From contig JAANBB010000019.1 of assembly GCA_014621425.1 (NCBI GenBank), positions 186,001 to 250,000 of the forward strand: DNA of 64,000 nucleotides, read 5' to 3'. The notes beneath the pieces were generated by a model, which saw only the letters and a list, made by a program, of their open reading frames with translations, was not told where the DNA came from and searched no databases. The position numbers were made by a program, and so were the translations under genes. This document shows positions 57,083-64,000 of the stretch, in pieces. Numbering within the stretch: the first letter of the stretch is position 1; the number at the start of each line of letters is the position of its first letter. This DNA comes from Cylindrodendrum hubeiense. Taxonomy: Eukaryota; Ascomycota; Sordariomycetes; Hypocreales; Nectriaceae.

Positions 57083-60000
57083 TCATTCATCTGCGTCTCT
57101 CTCCCTCAAGCCATAGAACAAATCCCGTTTCTCCAAGTCACTGTGGCTCTGGTAGGCTGCATTGATTGCGCTGCGCATTGCTTTTGTGAAGACCAGCTTC
57201 CTGTCATAGTCATAGAGAAGCTTAACCAGCCTGCTCCTCGTCGTCTCACTAACCATGTGACTGTTGCCAAAAATGGTCAAGAACACCTTCTCAGTAATGG
57301 GTGTTTCCTTGTCGTGTTCCAACAACATTTCCAGAGACTCGACATATTTTGGATAAATGAGGAGTTTGGGTACAAGCTCGGCTGAAAGGCGGATGGTGGG
57401 CTCGTACCGCAGCAGCAGCCGTATCATTGCACCGGTATCGTAGAAGGTTGTGCGCCCGGCTGCAGCTTCGATGACATCTTCAGAGATGGTACCTGAAAAA
57501 CGTGGGAGCAGAAATTCGAGGTCTTCGGTACACTGTGATGCTTTCAAAATGTCCTCCGTCACGATGAGGCTGGGATTTCGGTTCCATAACTCTTCGAGCA
57601 ATTCCCTCCTCCCGGTATGCCTTTCTCGATATCCAGAACCTTCTATGCTCAGCACATGAATAACAAGCGACGGTGTTGCAGGTATCTCTGGATTCTGGTC
57701 AAGAAGAACCCTGATTGAACCAATATCGTCCCTGCTTTGCACCACATCCAAGGTGACCTTGCAAACCGGCTGAAGTTCCAACAGCCTTTGAACCATTTCG
57801 GTACCCTTGGCTGCTTTCAGCATCATCTCCGTAACTCCTAGACCACCGGTTCTTCCTATGAGAGCTTGGAGATGGTCTTCCGCAATTTCACCATTAGAGC
57901 TCAATACGGCACACATGGTTTGTTCGGAGACGGTGATGTTCTTGCCGAGATCTATCGCATCTAACAGATCCATTGCTCGCCCTGACTTCGCGGCCTCTAT
58001 CAGAAGATCGTCAGAGAGTGAGCCCCTTTTCCCTGCCTTGGAAAAAAGACCCACCAAAGCTTTCTTTTCTTCGGACTTCTTGTAATCTCGTTTGGGAGTT
58101 GTACGGCCGTGCATTTGCGAGAAAGTAACATCGAATGGAAGCTTGCCATTGGCATCTAGGGCGGATGCGTCCGCTCCATGCTCAAGCAAGTTCCAAACGG
58201 ATTCAAAGTCAGCTAGTTTCCCAGCAAGATGCAGCGGGGTGCCAAATTCTTCGTGAAATTGGTGAACGTTGGCCCCCCGTTCAAGCAACAGTGCGACAAT
58301 ATCGGGTTTGTGCGCCGCCAGAGCGACGAATAAGGCATGTGTAAGAGCCCCGCCAGTCTCATTAGCATCTGCGCCTTTATCAAGGATCAGTTGCACAGTT
58401 GTTTTGCTTCCAATCAGACATGCCAAATGCAACGGCGGGCCGAACGCTGTAGTTGCGGTACCCGGTCGGGCGCCACTCTTCAACAAAACGTCCGCAGTCG
58501 CCTCACACTGATTGAGACGTTTGGGCTTAATAGATGGAGGAGGGCGGTCTTCGCCTGGCGACCATGCTGCTCGCCGCATTCCTTCTGCTTGGATGATCGC
58601 AAAGCTGGCTTCCAGTTTCTTCCCAAGTTCCGAGTCCAAGTACTCCAGTCGTTCTGCTGCGCAAACCAACAGGACAGTCGTGAGAGGTGTGCCATACACC
58701 TCTTCGGCGCAATCTATATCCGCTCCGTAGTCGAGCAGAATACGAATAATAGATGGCTGCGCGTGAAGAGCAGCAGCATGCAGTGGATGGTTTCCTTGAT
58801 CGTCTGGCTGATTGGGGCTCATGCCTTGCTCAAGCATGCGCGTCACTATTTCGTCAGACCCAATAGTGCAGGCTTGGATGAACCGTGTCGTGGTAGCAGG
58901 TACATATTCTAGCAGGACCTTCATCAGCTTGACGTTGCGTATCCGGGCGACCTCGGAGAAGGCTCGGTTGATGGCGGGTTCCGGGTTATCAGTGCTCAAT
59001 GTGGCCTGAAGCAGAAGTTCCATGATGCGGCTGTCCTCTACTTTGAAGCTTTCTTCAAAGGCACTGGGAATTATTGGTGGTTTTGCCACTTTGGCGCCAG
59101 CCGCCATCAAGTCTTCAACAATCCCGGCGTGGCCTTCTCGAGCGGCAAACACCAATGCAGTATAGCTTTCGGAGCAATAATTGACATTGGCATTGTTCTC
59201 GATCAGAAGCCGAACAATATGTCTGTCGCCATTCTTGGCTGCAAGTATGAGCGAGGAATAGCAGTCGTTGACTGTCTTGTCCACGTTGGCTCCATGGGCC
59301 AGGAGAAGCCGGATAACATCCATGTGACCAGCTTCAACAGCTGCGCTCAGAGGACTCGCAAATTCAGGGGAGTAATAGTAAACCCAAACCTGCCATTTGC
59401 CTGTAACGTCCACAGGCGCTCCAGCAGCGAGCAATGCGCGAACCATGGCAAGGTTTCCTTTCATGGAGCTGAGAATCAACGGGTGGTGGTCGACCACGAT
59501 GTCCCCCTTGTCTTCCCTCAAAATAACTCCAGACACGTCCCCAGATACGTCTGCTCCAGCTTTTAGAAGGGCCTCGATGATTTCAACGTTTCCAATCCCA
59601 ACCGCTAGCTGCAAAGCAGTTGGAGATTTTGTGTCTCTGCTCTGGAAAACGCCCGTGTCTTTGTCGAATGCGAGTTGGATATCGGCACCGTGGTGGAGCA
59701 ATTTGTGCAATATGATCTTGTTACCACTCACGATTGCAGCTCGCAGCGCTGTTTGCCACCGTCCTTGAAGAATGTTGACGTTGGCCCCTCTCTCGAGCAG
59801 TTTTGTCACCATACCCTCATGTCCAAATCGTGACGCAGCCTGTAGAGCTGTACCATAGTAATATCCCAAGGCATTCACGTCTACACCCCGTGAGAGGAGC
59901 ATATCGACATATGAATCATCGTTGATGCAGGTGGCCATCTGAAGGACAAGTCCATACCTCTCGTCAGAGGCCCTTGAGTTGGGAAACTCTGACATCAAAA

Positions 60001-63000
60001 TGCGGATAATAGCTCCGGGCCCATGCTCGAATACATATTCGAGTGGCTTCGCAAAGAGAAAGCGGCCATCAGGATCTCCAACAGTATCATAAAAGTTTGT
60101 TCGAGAAACCTTGCCAACAAAGTACTTTAATGGCTGATCTTGAAGCTTCTGCACATCAACCGGGTCGTTCGGCAGATCTGCACCTGCATCTAGGAGTAGC
60201 CTCATGATGCCCGCACCAGACAGCTCCCTTCCTGCCGCCCTGAAAATGCTCGAACCCTCGTCTTTGGTTGCATTTACGTCTGCGCCAGCTTCAATCAACC
60301 ACTTCACAGCCGGTTCGCTACAAAAGTCCGCGGCTGCTTGAATGGGATATGTGCTCTGGGCTCCCAAATGATTGGGGTTGGCGCCATTATCGAGAAGTAT
60401 TTTGACCACTTCTTCATGCTGAGATACATCGTCGTTATTAATTTCATCTGAGTCGAAATCAATATCATCCCAGTGGGGTCTAGGAGCAAATCCTCTGATA
60501 GCGGCTTGCAGTGGCGAGATCTTTGACCGAGTCCTAGAACCGTGATGGAACAAACCGCCCATACTTTGCTCTATTCTTCGTCTCCGCGTTTCCATTTCAA
60601 TAGGGATCTCAGTAACAACTGTGTTGACATCTGCTGATAGCTCTTCAACCAAGTGCCGGACAACCTCGCTATGTCCATTGCGGCAGGAACACACCAACGC
60701 ACGGCGAATCTGGGTGGCACTAAAGGGTTTCGCTTGACGATGTGAAATGAACAGCTTGATGATACCAAGGTGGCCATTGGTAGCTGCACCTATAAAGTAA
60801 TCATTGGTGATCTCGATTTTGTCCTTGAGGGCGTCAGAACTCAGGAGATGCTGAACGACTGCGGTACGACCCTTCATAGTTGCCCCCTGAAGGCCTCCAC
60901 TCACGTCACTGCGCTTCAACTGGCCAAGATGGGTTGACTCCATCATCGCCTCCAGCAAGTTTAAGTTCCCCTGCTCGCAAACGGACTCAAGCTTGATTCG
61001 CATTTCTGTTCTGTCCATGCTATCAAATCGGTTGTGCTTCTCCACTGCTGTTTGGGCCTGGACTCTTAGTTTAACGACTTCATCCGCGGAGCAATACCGG
61101 TTCGCCATTGACAAGGCCGTTTCGATGACATTGGAGCAGTCAACCCCGATATTGGAGTTGTAGAGGGCCCACCTGCGAACGAGATCAAGAATCGGTTCAA
61201 TGCATGAATCAAACGACGTCTTGGAAGCAGCATATTCGAGGAGGACCTTGAGGATTGATGAGTCACCTTGCTGAGCCGCCTTTTGAGCCGCTTTCTTGAT
61301 ATGGGCATCATGAATGTCCATAGCATCCGATTTAGCTAGGAGCACCACAACCACGTCCTTGTTGCCAAGAGACACGCTTGTATCAAGTGAGTTCTCGTCA
61401 CCCCATGAATACCTATTTCTTCTGTAGCTGGCTGTACCTGGCAGTGGAGAATTGTCCAGTGTCGAAGAGCCTTCACCCGCCCGAAAGATGGCATCAAGTT
61501 CTGTCAAAGGTTTGGGTGGTAGAGCGGGCTCCTTTTCGATTTTTTGACCGTGGTAATCATATTCCTTGCGTCCAGGGGATGCATCTCGCAGAAGGGCTCT
61601 GTATTTAGAGGGCCTTGCTGTAAGCCCGCACATGTCGTCGTTGTCGCCATGGAACTCTCTGTAGCCCTTCTCCAGCATAAGCGCGACAACATCTGGATGG
61701 CCTCCTTCAATTGATGCGCTGAATGCGCTCTTAATATTCCGGCGAGGTTTTATATATGCCCCAGCACTGAATAAGAACTTTACTATGTCGAGATGACCAT
61801 AGTACGCAGCCGCTCTCATGGCTGTGCCATGAAACCCAGTCTCCTGGTTGACATTGGCGCCCGCTTGAACAAGAAGCTGGACAATGCCTATGTGAGCTTT
61901 CAACGTGGCAATATAGAGCGCGGTTCCGGTAGTTCCGTTGGCATCAATTTCTGCTCCACGTTGAAGGAGCAACAGGACAATTGAATGGTGATTCAAGAAG
62001 GCCGCTGTTGTTAGGGGAGACGCAAATTTGCCCTCAGTCTCTATGTCCATTCCATTCTCCAGTAGAAACTCAACCATGTGTTTATGTCCGTACAAAACTG
62101 CAATAGCAACCGCATCCTCTGGGAAGATTTTGGTGCAGTCGGCGGTTGCAGAAAGGTACCGGCGAAGGACATCAATGTGGCCGCCTTCAATAGCCTTTCT
62201 GGCAATTGCCTGGTATTTCTTCTCCTTCCAGTCGAGAGTCTCCAGAGAATGGAAAATGGGCTGCTCAAGTTGCTGAAGTACTTGGAGGAACCCAGCCTGT
62301 GCAGCATTTAGAATTGCTTGTTCATAGTCCGCTGTGGTTTGGAGTGTTCTCTTGTCTTGGAGAAGTCGAAGCGCAACTTCCTCTCGACCACCGTGGCATG
62401 CGGTTTCGAAGACGTGGCCACAACCAGTTTCGTCTCTTGTCGATATGGACGCGCCATACTTAAGCAGCTTATCCACCACATGTGTATGTCCTGCAAAACA
62501 GGCAACTTGCAGTGGACTACCATATGTTCCGCCCTGGGCGTCTATCTCGGCGTCATGATCTACCAGGGCTGAGACAATAGATATATGTCCGAAAGCGGCA
62601 GCCAGGTAGATGGGAGTACGGCCCATATGGTTTTTGCAAGATATACCAACGCCCGTGGAACCTCGCATAATATGATGAAGGATCGTATCTAACCCAAAGA
62701 CACAAGCTAAGAATAGAGGCGCGTCCTTGGTGCTCGGAATTTCGCAAACAGCCTCTTTCAAAACATGGCCATCGGGAAAATGCTTGACGAGGAGCTGAAT
62801 GTTGTCGAGCCAGATTCCAAATGAGGAAGCAGTGTTTGGATTTTCATCAAAGACAAATGACAATACCTTCCTGCATATGGCATCCTCTGGTTGGTCATCT
62901 TGAGCGATCTTGATATGAACCGGCCAGTATGTTGCGGCATACGCATAAATATTGTCCCTCGCTGACGACATTTTGCAGCCTGGCCGTGGCCCTCGTGAGC

Positions 63001-64000
63001 AAACTTCCAGGCAGAGTTCTGCAAGGAGCTTTTGCCCTGCAGCAGCTGAAAACAGGTCAAGATTTTCCAAATACTCTTTGACGGAGGGGTGTGCAAGGCG
63101 TAAAGTGTTCCACTTTGTGTCCAGTACAATCAGGTTGGAGCACATATCCATCAACTGGGGTAATGTCAAAGTGTCCTCACTTGTCATCGCCACAGCTGAT
63201 AGAAAGTCTGAAGGAGTCAGTGGCTCTCTCATGTAGAGAAGCAGTGAAAAAGTTGTGATCGCCGTAATGCGAGCCGTGGATTTGGCTTCAAGGACACTCT
63301 CCAAGGTGTGCTCGTACACCTTGTTCAACTCCTCAGAGAGGTTGTTCCTTAACGCAAACATGATGCTTTCTTCAGTCCGTTCATGGACGAGGCGGTTTAT
63401 CTGCATCTGTGCTAGGAGAAAACTGAATTATGTTAACGAGCGAATGTAACTCCGATCAGAATAAGATATTCTTACCTCTCACCAGCATTCTCGACAAGAG
63501 TCTGTCGCAACACGCCTCTCATAGATGGCCAAACATTGTCATCCGCCCATCCAGCCGCGAGGACGGCATCAAGTTGGCGATTGACAAACGACTCCATATC
63601 ACGGTGAATATTTTGAGTATTCACATTGATTATCTCATTTGGAGCCAGTGGTGGGAGAGTATGGTCGTTGTTGTTAGACACAAGGACCTTGACCACATTG
63701 CCCGAATTCGCAACGATGCTCTTCAATCCATCAATGACTGTGAGATTGTCCTTCCTTTTGATTTTATCAATGCCGTCAATTATGATGGTTAGGGATTCTT
63801 GCTCCGATAGTTCAAGAATAAGCTGCAGGCAGTCTGCGGTCGTTAACTTAGCAAGCTTAAGCTGATTAACACGAGCCAAAGCCGAGCGCCGTTCATAGGC
63901 AGACCAAAGGACGTTGTGAACCTTCATCGTTTCGGGTCTTCCAAAGGCTAGTTGTACCAGAATAGTACGTAGTACATCCTCTAGTGAAGACCGTCCTGGT
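57083..64000 (-). CDS. NACHT-ankyrin protein (fungal NLR-like), 5' end beyond window
   Basis: Partial. Exon 63422-57083 is joined over a 53-nt intron (63475-63423) to an upstream exon 64000-63476 that continues off the edge; at least 2280 residues are visible. The upstream part is the second half of a NACHT-type ATPase: SSLEDVLRTILVQLAFGRPE, and a Walker B region reading ESLTIIIDGIDKI, followed by VVKVLVSNNND. Typical fungal NACHT proteins have D-x-x-D-E in Walker B and S-S-R as sensor, so both are altered. SFLLAQMQINRLV and the following winged-helix-like helices link to more than twenty ankyrin repeats (from about 57 kb to 62.7 kb). The last 350 residues hold shorter repeats of V-T-E-x-x-L type. 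Such proteins act in non-self recognition and cell death in some fungi; the N-terminal effector domain is not visible. Confidence 0.85.

Noticed and set aside
59129..59768. Plus-strand open frames of 120-145 codons inside the ankyrin region
   Set aside because: Antisense to regular ankyrin repeats; composition mirrors the real gene.
1..64000. tRNA genes, CRISPR arrays and intact transposons
   Set aside because: No tRNA B-box with a matching cloverleaf, no regularly spaced identical repeats with unique spacers and no transposase or reverse transcriptase motif was seen.

Overview
The window looks like nuclear DNA of a filamentous ascomycete, probably a eurotiomycete related to Aspergillus, Penicillium or Talaromyces. 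Genes are monocistronic on both strands and carry short 48-65 nt introns with GT..AG ends and CTAAC-like branch sites. Mitochondrial targeting leaders, a LaeA-like methyltransferase, NACHT-ankyrin and caspase-like genes and an NRPS-like enzyme fit the same picture. No tRNA, rRNA, CRISPR array or intact transposon was seen. All exon models were read by eye from splice signals and reading frame.

Left part (0-22 kb), metabolic. Two GNAT acetyltransferases come first (357-1046; 3002-3937). A mitochondrial sulfide-handling group follows: a metallo-beta-lactamase persulfide dioxygenase (4466-5715, minus) diverges from a sulfide:quinone oxidoreductase (6248-7603, plus), with a DIC-type mitochondrial dicarboxylate carrier just downstream (8453-9530). 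Known family chemistry suggests SQR makes persulfide, the dioxygenase makes sulfite, and the carrier could export sulfite, sulfate or thiosulfate. After a gene-poor 4 kb with decayed repeats comes a 1695-residue membrane NRPS-like enzyme (13544-18738) with the layout adenylation, carrier, then three rounds of membrane segments plus left-handed beta-helix, as in poly-lysine synthetase (Pls). A cyanide hydratase/nitrilase-type gene (20223-21507) closes this part.

Middle part (22-41 kb), accessory. A 2EXR/F-box-like gene diverges from a caspase-like gene with a C-terminal extension. Then come a secreted GH16 glucanase, an alpha/beta hydrolase, a LaeA-like methyltransferase, a large multi-pass membrane protein of unknown function and a TPR-like helical-repeat protein.

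Right part (41-64 kb). A palindrome-rich spacer leads to two divergent MFS transporters and a ferric-reductase-like oxidoreductase. A small hypothetical gene is bracketed by 28-bp direct repeats, and a GC-rich block without a confident gene follows. The window ends with a lectin-like beta-propeller, an unknown 212-residue protein and a giant NACHT-ankyrin protein whose 5' end lies beyond the edge. The caspase-like, NACHT-ankyrin, TPR and membrane proteins resemble the repertoire linked to fungal non-self recognition and regulated cell death. That reading is inferred from family membership.
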